A stretch of 32,331 nucleotides of DNA from an uncultured Burkholderiales bacterium (lineage in GTDB: Bacteria; Pseudomonadota; Gammaproteobacteria; Burkholderiales; Burkholderiaceae_C), in assembly GCA_903880855.1 (NCBI GenBank), contig CAIRQX010000156.1:1-32331 (forward strand). The letters run 5' to 3'. Both the position numbers and the translations under genes were made by a program. This document shows, piece after piece, positions 17,350 through 24,515 of the stretch; the first letter of the stretch is position 1, and each line of letters begins with the position of its first letter. The notes under the pieces are model-generated. The model was not told the origin of the DNA, did not search any database, and saw only the letters and a program-made list of their open reading frames with translations.

Positions 17350-17385
17350 GGTTATTTTAGAAAGAAAGCAGTAACAGTTTTATGA

Positions 17386-19026
17386 CTATTTGCTTTGAAT
17401 CTTGTTCCACAAGTCTAGTTCGTGGTCTGACAAGTAGCGCTTGTCAGCAGCAAGTCTCTCAAACTCACCCCGGTCAGTGTGAACACCAAGTTGCCGAATT
17501 TGACCAAGCAAAACTTTGAAATGTTCGACGGCGAGTTCAGGTTTTTCAGCAATTTTGTGAACCGGCCAAGGGTTACGTTCTTCGAGTTCGTGTTCTTTGA
17601 TCACCGTCTCAATCAACGCATTTACCTCTTCAATCGTCAGGTGTAGGCGCTTAGCTTCTCTACGAATGACAAGTGCCTCTTCTTCGTCCACATGACCGTC
17701 TTTCAAAATAGCAAACAAATTAGCCTTTAGAGCGTCACGCTCTTTTGCCAACTCGTCACTGAAAGCAGATGCCAGCAAAGCAGCTGGGATTGCAAAAATA
17801 CCAATACCTACCAGTGCCATGATCGTTGTCATCGCACGGCCTACGGGTGTGACGGGTGAAATATCGCCATAGCCCACCGAGGCCAGTGTGATCACAGCCC
17901 AGTAGATGGAGTTAGGAATATTGTCAAATTTCTCAGGCTGCGCATCATGCTCAAACAAGTAACCCAAGCTCGCTGTCAGAACCACCAGCAACATCATGAT
18001 GAATGCGGCAGAGCTGATCATGGGCCACTCGCGTTTGATCACTCTAAAGAGCGTAACAGTAGCATCGTTGCCGCGGGTCAGCTTGAGCAAACGGGCTAGA
18101 CGGAAGACTCGCAAGAAACGCAAATCGATCAAGTGGTGCAAGAAGACTTCTAAGAAGAAAGGCAGGATCGCCAAGAAGTCAATGAAAGTGGAAGGGGAGC
18201 GGAATTGTTTGAAACGCCCAGAGACAGCACCTTTAAACCCTGGCTCTTCAGGGGAGGCATAAATCCGCATGGCGAATTCAAGTGTGAAGATGCCTACTGC
18301 AACAGCGTCTAAGACGACAAATTGCATAGCCAATACATAGGAGATGCTTTGCACTGATTCCAAAATCACGGACAAAACAGAGAGTAATACCCAAACTGCT
18401 ATGAATACTTCAAATATGACTTGTGCAGTTCCACCAAACGGGCTTGGAAAAACCAATGCGTGCACTTTTTGGCGGAATGAACGACCCTTGTTGAGTTCTT
18501 TGAACTCAGCAATAGCTGGAATGATGATGCGAAACAGCTTCATGATCCGCAACAACCGCAAGAACCGCAACACGCGCAAGTCGAGGTCGACGCCTAGCAA
18601 CTTGAGGTAGAAAGGTGCGATAGCAAAGAAGTCAATGATGGCAAAAGGACTTTTGATGTACGCAATGCGCGAGTGCTTGCGCGTTTTAAATTCTTCATCT
18701 TCTGGTGCTAGATAGAAGCGTAAAACGTATTCGATGGTGAACACCACGACAGAAAAAATATCAAAAATCTCAAACCAGATTTGGCGCGGTTCATACACGG
18801 CGGGCACGTGCTCAAACACCAAAGAGAATAAATTGGCAATGATCAGCAAACTGATCCATTTATCCAAAGATTTTTGGTAGTTACCTGGGATATTGGGATC
18901 CAACAACCAGGCGTACAACCACTTGCGCATTGGCAAGTCTTTAGAGATGTTGGCTTCTACATCCTCTTTTCCCAGCAGTGCGTTGACGTCGAGGTTCTTT
19001 AAGAATTGGTCTTTAGATGTTTCCAT
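17386..19026 (-). CDS. Tandem voltage-sensor channel: VSD-VSD-pore with canonical potassium filter
   Basis: A 546-residue membrane protein with an unusual layout. Residues 55-175 form a first voltage sensor whose S4 is LDLRVLRFLRLLRIMKLFR (148-166), but no S5-pore-S6 follows. Residues 200-320 form a second voltage sensor with S4 DLRFLRVFRLARLLKLTR (301-318). S5 lies at about 337-357, and the pore reads IYWAVITLASVGYGD with filter SVGYGD at 383-388, close to the potassium consensus. S6 is at 398-424. The cytosolic tail has LKDGHVDEEEALVIRREAKRL (441-461), shared with the sister channels, and a further polar helical part to 546. A GAGGTG ribosome site overlaps the end of the preceding small gene. 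The tetramer would carry eight voltage sensors around one potassium-type pore. I know of no named family with this order. Confidence 0.85.
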   Translation of the reverse strand: METSKDQFLKNLDVNALLGKEDVEANISKDLPMRKWLYAWLLDPNIPGNYQKSLDKWISLLIIANLFSLVFEHVPAVYEPRQIWFEIFDIFSVVVFTIEYVLRFYLAPEDEEFKTRKHSRIAYIKSPFAIIDFFAIAPFYLKLLGVDLDLRVLRFLRLLRIMKLFRIIIPAIAEFKELNKGRSFRQKVHALVFPSPFGGTAQVIFEVFIAVWVLLSVLSVILESVQSISYVLAMQFVVLDAVAVGIFTLEFAMRIYASPEEPGFKGAVSGRFKQFRSPSTFIDFLAILPFFLEVFLHHLIDLRFLRVFRLARLLKLTRGNDATVTLFRVIKREWPMISSAAFIMMLLVVLTASLGYLFEHDAQPEKFDNIPNSIYWAVITLASVGYGDISPVTPVGRAMTTIMALVGIGIFAIPAALLASAFSDELAKERDALKANLFAILKDGHVDEEEALVIRREAKRLHLTIEEVNALIETVIKEHELEERNPWPVHKIAEKPELAVEHFKVLLGQIRQLGVHTDRGEFERLAADKRYLSDHELDLWNKIQSK

Positions 19027-19034
19027 GGGGCACC

Positions 19035-19619
19035 TCAGAATTCGAATTCAGCAACTTTGATGGCGTCACCGCCCTTGTCGCACACCGAGACGCGCAACTG
19101 CATTTTGTAATCGATAGGGTCAGTTGCTACCAATTGTGTTCCTACGAATGGAATCGCTGATCCAGGCGGGGTGGGCATGAGATCCTCTAAAACGATGGCG
19201 CCTGTAAGTGAGCGGTTAGAGGTGTCGCATTTTTCGACAAATTGAGGAGTCTTATTGAAAAAGGTATTGATTTGGTCTTTGAGATCGGTGTTTTTCATGA
19301 TGTAGTTAAAACACGCGCCCCAAGTGCCCAAAACGGGGTCATCGGATTTGGCGGCATCGGGAGAAGGCTTGACCCCGCCTTTGCAGGCTTCGATTTTGAA
19401 GTCTGCTTCAAAGCGTTTGGTACCTTGTTCGGTTAACCACTCAACCCAAGCTTCACCGTTTGATTTGGCGACTTCGGTTTTTCTAGCTTCGGTAAAGTTC
19501 GTGAAGCCTAGCCAAGTGACCGCAACGACGATAAAAACCATAAATATTAAAAACCCATAGTCAACACCTGTATCCGCTGGAGGGTGTGTATGGTGTGGGT
19601 GTTCGGATGATGTTTCCAT
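19035..19619 (-). CDS. Membrane-anchored periplasmic protein of the channel cluster, unknown function
   Basis: A 194-residue protein I do not recognise. A His/Pro-rich cytosolic N-terminus (1-22) is followed by one hydrophobic helix at about 23-41 (GFLIFMVFIVVAVTWLGF), with positive residues after it, then a soluble domain of about 150 residues. Four cysteines (in IEACKGG, GACFNY, EKCDTS and SVCDKG) could form two disulfides if this domain is periplasmic. The region 150-194 looks like beta-strands ending in EFEF. The gene is first in the channel cluster and ends 8 bases before the VSD-VSD-pore channel, whose ribosome site overlaps its stop. This placement suggests an accessory or sensing subunit of the channels. 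The N-in or N-out orientation is not settled by the sequence. Confidence 0.7.
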   Translation of the reverse strand: METSSEHPHHTHPPADTGVDYGFLIFMVFIVVAVTWLGFTNFTEARKTEVAKSNGEAWVEWLTEQGTKRFEADFKIEACKGGVKPSPDAAKSDDPVLGTWGACFNYIMKNTDLKDQINTFFNKTPQFVEKCDTSNRSLTGAIVLEDLMPTPPGSAIPFVGTQLVATDPIDYKMQLRVSVCDKGGDAIKVAEFEF

Positions 19620-19702
19620 AATTTTTTAGCAGTTGTATGTGGAAAAGTGACTTTATTGTCAAAAACAACAAAATCAACCGAGAGGCAAAAGATGATAACG
19701 GA

Positions 19703-20467
19703 TTAGTTTTGCGAGCTTCTGTGCGCCCAAGCGGTGGTATTTTTCTCTATATAGCTAAATAGTTCGTACATCACCATCGCCATAGCGCCAACCACAACTA
19801 ACCCAGCAAATGCCAAGCCCATTTGCATGGCAGAACCCGCAGATATCAATAAGTACCCGATGCCTTCGTTGGCAGCTGTCATTTCAGATACGGTGGTGCC
19901 TACAAACGCCAAAGTAATAGCCACTTTGAGTGAGCCAAAGAAATAAGGCATGGAGCGGGGCAACCCGACTTTGACCAATACGTCCCAACGTTTTGCGCCC
20001 AAAACGCGCAACACATCTTCTAATTCAGGCTCTAGCGTGGCCAAGCCCGTCGCAATATTCACCATGATGGGGAAAAAGCTGATCAAAAACGCCGTCAAGA
20101 TCGCTGGCCCAACACCAATGCCAAACCACACCACCAAAATCGGCACAAAGGCCGCTTTGGGCAAGGCATTAAATCCGGTCATCAATGGGTAAACCGCTGC
20201 ATAAGCCAAGCGCGAACTGCCGATCACAAAACCTAGCAACACGCCCACCACGATGGCAATGCCAAAGCCCGCCATGGTCACCCAAAAAGTGCGCCAAGCG
20301 TGCGCGGCAATCACGTCGCGGAACTCCACCATTTGTTGCCAAATGCGTAATGGGCTTGGAAAAATAAACTCTGATACCGAGAAAGCGCTACAAATTAGCT
20401 GCCATAAAGCGATAGTGAGGACTAACAAGCCCCAAGGGGCGTAACGTTCTAATTGTTTTTGACTCAT
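19703..20467 (-). CDS. ABC transporter permease (SsuC/TauC/ThiX type)
   Basis: A 254-residue inner-membrane permease of the nitrate/sulfonate/taurine-type importer family with about six membrane helices. The EAA loop that docks onto the ATPase is visible as EDVLRVLGAKRWDVLVKVGLPRSMPYFF-type sequence near 152-178, and FIFPSPLRIWQQM near the N-terminus is a family marker. The start codon overlaps the ATPase stop (ATGA), so both are translated together. It is the last gene of the three-gene importer unit. The transported compound is not readable from the permease; see the binding protein. Confidence 0.92.
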   Translation of the reverse strand: MSQKQLERYAPWGLLVLTIALWQLICSAFSVSEFIFPSPLRIWQQMVEFRDVIAAHAWRTFWVTMAGFGIAIVVGVLLGFVIGSSRLAYAAVYPLMTGFNALPKAAFVPILVVWFGIGVGPAILTAFLISFFPIMVNIATGLATLEPELEDVLRVLGAKRWDVLVKVGLPRSMPYFFGSLKVAITLAFVGTTVSEMTAANEGIGYLLISAGSAMQMGLAFAGLVVVGAMAMVMYELFSYIEKNTTAWAHRSSQN

Positions 20468-21273
20468 GATTTTCTGATCGCCCCAATGTGGCTGCGCAGC
20501 TCGTGCACGATGTCGGTAAAGGCGGGGGTGTAAGTGACTTCTAGGTCACGCGGACGCGGTAAGTCGATGTGGCGTTTCACAACAAAACGTCCTGGGCTTT
20601 TGCTCATCACATACACGGTATCTGCCAGAAACACGGATTCGCGCAGGTCGTGGGTCACGAGAATCACATTGAATTTTTGCTCTGTCCACAGATCGCGCAG
20701 GATGCACCAGAGTTCTTCTCGGGTAAAAGCATCGAGTGCGCCAAAAGGCTCGTCGAGTAGCAACATTTTGGGCTCATGGATGAGCGCGCGGCAAATGCTG
20801 GCGCGTTGTTGCATGCCACCAGACAGCTCCCAAGGAAATTTGCGTTCGTATCCACCCAAGCCTACGGTTTGCAAGAGTTTGATAGCGCGCGCTTCGAATT
20901 CTTGTTTACGCTCTTTAAATTGCGTGCGGAAGGGTTCCACAATTTCGAGCGGCAACAAGACGTTGTCGAGCGTGGTGCGCCAGGGCAAAAGTGATGGCGC
21001 TTGGAAAGCCATGCCACTGATCTTGAGCGGTCCCGTGACAGGCTGTTTGTCTACAAAAATCTCACCACGGCTAGGTTTTTTCAAGCCCGTGGTGAGCTTC
21101 ATAAAGGTGGACTTACCGCAACCTGAGGGTCCGACGATGGCAATAAATTCGCCTTGTTTGACCTGCAAGTTGATGTCCTCTACGGCAAAGTGTTCCTTTG
21201 CTAAGAGTTCATCGTTGTAGGCCAGCCATACATTTTGGAAGTCGACAAAGTTGTCAGCAGTTTCAGTCATCAA
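20464..21273 (-). CDS. ABC transporter ATP-binding protein (SsuB/TauB type)
   Basis: A 269-residue cytosolic ATPase that drives the importer. Walker A GPSGCGKST is at 48-56, the Q-loop in AFQAPSLLPWR, the signature ELSGGMQQRASICRAL, Walker B MLLLDEPFGALD and the H-loop VTHDLRES. All catalytic motifs are intact. It starts with two consecutive ATG codons (21273 and 21270) 12 bases after the binding-protein stop, and overlaps the permease start by 4 bases. Its close relatives serve nitrate, sulfonate, taurine or thiamine-precursor uptake. Confidence 0.95.
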   Translation of the reverse strand: MMTETADNFVDFQNVWLAYNDELLAKEHFAVEDINLQVKQGEFIAIVGPSGCGKSTFMKLTTGLKKPSRGEIFVDKQPVTGPLKISGMAFQAPSLLPWRTTLDNVLLPLEIVEPFRTQFKERKQEFEARAIKLLQTVGLGGYERKFPWELSGGMQQRASICRALIHEPKMLLLDEPFGALDAFTREELWCILRDLWTEQKFNVILVTHDLRESVFLADTVYVMSKSPGRFVVKRHIDLPRPRDLEVTYTPAFTDIVHELRSHIGAIRKS

Positions 21274-21285
21274 ATCGCCGTTGGT

Positions 21286-22332
21286 TTATTTTTTAGCGCC
21301 GCTTTTGGGTGCTGGCAAAACGTCAAGTTCTTTGGCTGTTGGTAAGAATGCGCCGTTCCAGATTTCATCCGCTTTGACGCGTGTTTTGGTGTTGAAGGCG
21401 TCCGACACTTGCGAAGCCATCAAAGACAAACGGGGGCCTTTGATCTGTCCAAAACCCTCAGCACGGGCGTCTGCGCTGTTAATCACGGTGTCAATTGCGA
21501 GCTTCAAGCGGCGGGTTTCGAGCTCGACGTTGATGATGCCATCACGTGCTTTGACTGTCTCAATAGATTGGGCAGGGTCTTTGATCACGTCGTGCATGCC
21601 TTTGGCAAAAGCGCTCAAGAACGCTTTGATAGCCGCAGGGTTCTCTTTGATCATTTTGGGGCTAGCGATGATGGCGTTGCCATACAACTTCACACCGTAG
21701 TCAGGGTATTGCAATACCACCACGTCTTCCGCTTTGACGCCACGTGCTTCGATATTTAGCAATGACGTGAATGTGAAGCCAGTGATCGCGTCGACATCGC
21801 CACGCACCAACATGGTTTCACGCAAGGGTGGATCCATCGCAGTCCAATTGACGTTGCCAATCTCATTGGCCTTGGCAAAGATGGGGAATGCGCGGCGTCC
21901 TGCGTCAAAGACGGGGGCGCCCAATTTTTTGCCAGCCAAGTCGCCTGGGGTTTTGATGCCAGACTTTTTCAAAGCCATGACAGAGGCGGGTGTGTTGTTA
22001 TAGACCATCATCACAGCGACAGGCTTATTAGGCGCGTCGGGGTTGTTGGCGTGGAATTCCATCAAGGCTGCCAAATCGGCAAAGCCAAGGTCGTAAGTGC
22101 CTGAAGCCACACGGGTGACCGCGCCGCCTGAACCGTTTCCAGCGTCTACGGTGACGTCTAGCTTGGCGTCTTTGAAATACCCTTTGGCGACTGGCACCAG
22201 GAACAAGGCGGCAGGACCCTCAAAACGCCAGTCCAACTGGAATTTGATGGGGGTTGTCTGGGCCGAGGCCAAGCCAAAAGCCGTGGCAAATGCCAAGCCG
22301 AGGGTGGTTTTCAGAAATGAGCGCTTAATCAT
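21286..22332 (-). CDS. ABC transporter substrate-binding protein (NMT1/THI5-like)
   Basis: A 348-residue periplasmic binding protein. A Sec signal peptide at 1-24 (KTTLGLAFATAFGLASA) precedes the mature start QTTPIKFQLDWRFEGPAALF. The pattern FQLDW, VAKGYFKDAKLDVTV, GNGSGGAVTRVASGTYDLGFAD and DLAGKKLGAPVFDAGR identifies the NMT1/THI5 type II fold used for thiamine precursors, sulfonates, nitrate, riboflavin or aromatic acids. A Phe-Gln-Leu-Asp-Trp start resembles pyrimidine- or flavin-type binders, but the ligand is not certain. First gene of the importer unit; a promoter-like element lies at 22401-22429. Confidence 0.92.
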   Translation of the reverse strand: MIKRSFLKTTLGLAFATAFGLASAQTTPIKFQLDWRFEGPAALFLVPVAKGYFKDAKLDVTVDAGNGSGGAVTRVASGTYDLGFADLAALMEFHANNPDAPNKPVAVMMVYNNTPASVMALKKSGIKTPGDLAGKKLGAPVFDAGRRAFPIFAKANEIGNVNWTAMDPPLRETMLVRGDVDAITGFTFTSLLNIEARGVKAEDVVVLQYPDYGVKLYGNAIIASPKMIKENPAAIKAFLSAFAKGMHDVIKDPAQSIETVKARDGIINVELETRRLKLAIDTVINSADARAEGFGQIKGPRLSLMASQVSDAFNTKTRVKADEIWNGAFLPTAKELDVLPAPKSGAKK

Positions 22333-22400
22333 GGGATCTCCTAGTGCTGGTGCGAGGTTTTTACAAAAGAATGTACTTGCAATAAAGGTGCCCAGACGGC

Positions 22401-22429
22401 AGCCTATCTTTGCGCAATGTTAGGGTCAA
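22401..22429 (-). promoter_or_regulatory. Candidate sigma-70 promoter for the ABC importer
   Basis: On the minus strand TTGACC (22429-22424) and TAGGCT (22406-22401) are separated by exactly 17 bases. This is a good -35 box with a moderate -10 box. Transcription would start near 22394, leaving a leader of about 60 bases before the binding-protein gene. The rest of the 275-base gap (22333-22607) holds the operator and second promoter listed separately and no further structure that I can see. Confidence 0.4.
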
Positions 22430-22446
22430 ATTGTGCTCGACTTTGG

Positions 22447-22458
22447 TTTGTATACAAA
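22447..22458. promoter_or_regulatory. GntR/FadR-type operator candidate
   Basis: TTTGTATACAAA is a perfect 12-base palindrome fitting the T-N-G-T-N-A-C-N-A pattern of FadR-subfamily GntR regulators. It sits between the divergent importer and uronate dehydrogenase genes, just upstream of the minus -35 box. GntR regulators often control sugar-acid genes, so control of the plus-strand operon by a uronate or aldarate signal is plausible. No regulator gene is present nearby. Confidence 0.45.
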
Positions 22459-22529
22459 AAGGGTTTACACCAAAGTGGTGCCAGCGCCCTGATTGGGTGC
22501 GCCTTATACACACTTTAGATGCCTCGGTG

Positions 22530-22558
22530 TTGACCCCCATAGGGTTTCATCATACGAA
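22530..22558 (+). promoter_or_regulatory. Weak candidate promoter for the uronate dehydrogenase operon
   Basis: TTGACC at 22530-22535 and TACGAA at 22553-22558 have 17-base spacing. The -35 box is good and the -10 box poor (three of six matches), as expected for a promoter that needs an activator. Transcription would start near 22565, about 43 bases before the coding start. Confidence 0.3.
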
Positions 22559-22607
22559 TGGCAGAATACTTTTAATTTCCGTCCTAAACTAGATTTCATT
22601 CCCCCAT

Positions 22608-23420
22608 ATGACCGCCACTCCAGCCATTTTGTACCCCCGTTTGTTGCTCACTGGGGCCGCAGGCGGTTTGGGACGCGTTTTGCGCCCACGCCTCAAAGCC
22701 CACTGCCAAACCCTCAGGGTCAGCGATATTTCTGAGCTTGGGGCTGCCAAAACTGGCGAGGAGGTCATGCCCGTGGCCCTGCAAGACGCCCAAGCGGTCG
22801 ATAAGTTGCTCGACGGTGTGAACGGCGTTGTCCATTTGGGTGGTGTCTCCATCGAGCGGCCATTTGACGAAATCCTGCCGGCCAACATCGTCGGTATGTA
22901 CAACTTATATGAAGCTGCCCGCAAAAACGGCACGCGTCGCATTGTGTTTGCTAGCTCTAACCACGTCACGGGGTTTTACAAACAAAGCGAAACCGTCTCC
23001 CCCACCATGCCTGTGCGTCCAGACGGCTACTATGGTTTGAGCAAGGCTTTTGGTGAAAACATTGCCCGTTTTTACTTTGACCGCTACGGGATTGAAACAG
23101 TGTGTTTGCGCATCGGTTCTTCCTACCCAGAACCCAAAGACAGGCGCATGTTGGCCACGTGGTTGAGCTATGACGATCTAGAGCGTTTGGTGGTGGCTAG
23201 TTTGAGTTCGCCGGTGGTGGGGTTCAGCGTCATTTACGGCATGTCTGACAACCCGCTGGTGTGGTGGGACAACGCGTCAGCCAAACATATTGGCTTCAAG
23301 CCTAAAGACACTTCCTTTGTATTTAAAGACGCAGTCGAGTCGCGACAACTCTCCCTCGATTTGAATGACCCCGCTGTGATTTACCAAGGCGGTGGCTTTG
23401 TTAAAAACGCTCCTATCTAA
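22608..23420 (+). CDS. udh: Uronate dehydrogenase (NAD-dependent, SDR/epimerase fold)
   Basis: A 270-residue extended short-chain dehydrogenase that oxidises galacturonate or glucuronate to the aldaro-lactone with NAD. The Rossmann motif TGAAGGLG is at 15-22, the family-specific NIVGMYNLYEAARKNG near 90-106, FASSNHVTGFY near 113-123, the catalytic Tyr and Lys in YYGLSKAFGENIARFYFD, and RIGSSYPEPKDRRMLATWLS, which matches uronate dehydrogenases closely. WWDNASAKHIGFKPKDTSF near the C-terminus is also typical. There is no clear Shine-Dalgarno, but the nucleotide-binding motif sits at the right distance from this ATG. The lactonase gene follows after 10 bases, so the product of this enzyme is the likely substrate of the next. 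Confidence 0.88.
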   Translation: MTATPAILYPRLLLTGAAGGLGRVLRPRLKAHCQTLRVSDISELGAAKTGEEVMPVALQDAQAVDKLLDGVNGVVHLGGVSIERPFDEILPANIVGMYNLYEAARKNGTRRIVFASSNHVTGFYKQSETVSPTMPVRPDGYYGLSKAFGENIARFYFDRYGIETVCLRIGSSYPEPKDRRMLATWLSYDDLERLVVASLSSPVVGFSVIYGMSDNPLVWWDNASAKHIGFKPKDTSFVFKDAVESRQLSLDLNDPAVIYQGGGFVKNAPI

Positions 23421-23430
23421 GGCGGGCGAT

Positions 23431-24417
23431 ATGACACACGGACCTTCCATCCCTTTCGAAACCAACTCACGCTATCCCGACCCGCGTATTGAGGTGCTTG
23501 ACGAGCGTTTCTTGAAACTGCGCTTGTTTAGCAGCAGCGTCGAGCAAATCGCCAGCGGACTACGCTGGGGCGAAGGCCCACAATGGTTTGGTGATGGGCG
23601 CTACTTGCTGGTGTCAGACATTCCAAACAACCGCATCTTGCGTTGGGACGACGCCTCCGGCCAAGTGAGCGAGTTCAGAAAACCATCGCACAACGCCAAC
23701 GGTTTGGCACGCGATATGCAAGGCCGTTTGTTGACCTGTGAGCATCAGGCCCGTCGTATTACCCGCACCGAGTACAACGGCAGCATCACGGTATTGGCAG
23801 ATCACTTTGAAGGCAAACGCCTCAATTCGCCCAACGACATCATTTGCCAACGCAATGGCGCGGTCTGGTTCACTGATCCGCCTTTTGGAATTTCTGGGGA
23901 CTGGGAGGGTGATCCTGCAACATCTGAAGTCGTGGCGTCTGTCTATCGCATTGCGCCTGAGACGGGGGAGTTGCAGCAAATCTTGCCTGACTTACAAGGC
24001 CCCAATGGATTGGCGTTCTCGCCTGACGAGTCAGTGCTCTATGTGGTGGAGAGCCGCGCACAGCCTTACAGAAAACTGTGGGCTTACGACGTGCAAGCGC
24101 AGGACATTGGTGGCGTAAAACTTACCAACAAGCGTTTGTTTACCGAAGCCAAAGACCACGGAGCGATCGACGGCTTCGCGGTCGATGTGCAGGGCAACTT
24201 GTGGTGCGGCTGGGGCAGCGATGGCTCGCCCGGCGCTGACCCTGAAAAAATTGACGGTGTGCGTGTGTTTGCGCCAGACGGAAATGCTATTGCGCATATC
24301 CATTTGCCAGAGCGTTGCGCCAATGTGTGTTTTGGTGGCGCTAAAAACAACCGCTTGTTTATGGCGGCTAGCCATTCGGTGTATGCGCTGTATACGAACA
24401 CGCGCGGTGCAATTTAG
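23431..24417 (+). CDS. SMP-30/gluconolactonase-type sugar lactonase
   Basis: A 328-residue six-bladed beta-propeller hydrolase. I chose the ATG at 23431 because it has GGCGGGCG upstream and avoids overlap with the dehydrogenase; an in-frame ATG at 23392 lies inside that gene. Family marks are GLRWGEGPQWFGDGRYLLVSD-type sequence with the metal-binding Glu, NANGLARDMQGRLLTCEH, RLNSPNDIICQRNGAVWFTDPPFG (Asn and Asp ligands) and GPNGLAFSPDESVLYVVES. It probably opens the galactaro- or glucaro-lactone formed by the uronate dehydrogenase to the aldaric acid. It is cytosolic, with no signal peptide. Confidence 0.9.
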   Translation: MTHGPSIPFETNSRYPDPRIEVLDERFLKLRLFSSSVEQIASGLRWGEGPQWFGDGRYLLVSDIPNNRILRWDDASGQVSEFRKPSHNANGLARDMQGRLLTCEHQARRITRTEYNGSITVLADHFEGKRLNSPNDIICQRNGAVWFTDPPFGISGDWEGDPATSEVVASVYRIAPETGELQQILPDLQGPNGLAFSPDESVLYVVESRAQPYRKLWAYDVQAQDIGGVKLTNKRLFTEAKDHGAIDGFAVDVQGNLWCGWGSDGSPGADPEKIDGVRVFAPDGNAIAHIHLPERCANVCFGGAKNNRLFMAASHSVYALYTNTRGAI

Positions 24418-24515
24418 CCACTTATCTATTAACCGATAGCATCAGTCTTTTGAACAGGTTTGGCTTGGGCTTTTGCCAATTCAACCAATTACCCCCCAAG
24501 ATGGAGATAGAAAAA

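Noticed and set aside
17386-19026. The double voltage-sensor gene as two genes joined by a sequencing error
   Set aside because: The frame is continuous with no stop, the linker between the sensors is of normal composition, and the first block lacks a pore, so it is not simply two complete channel genes fused.
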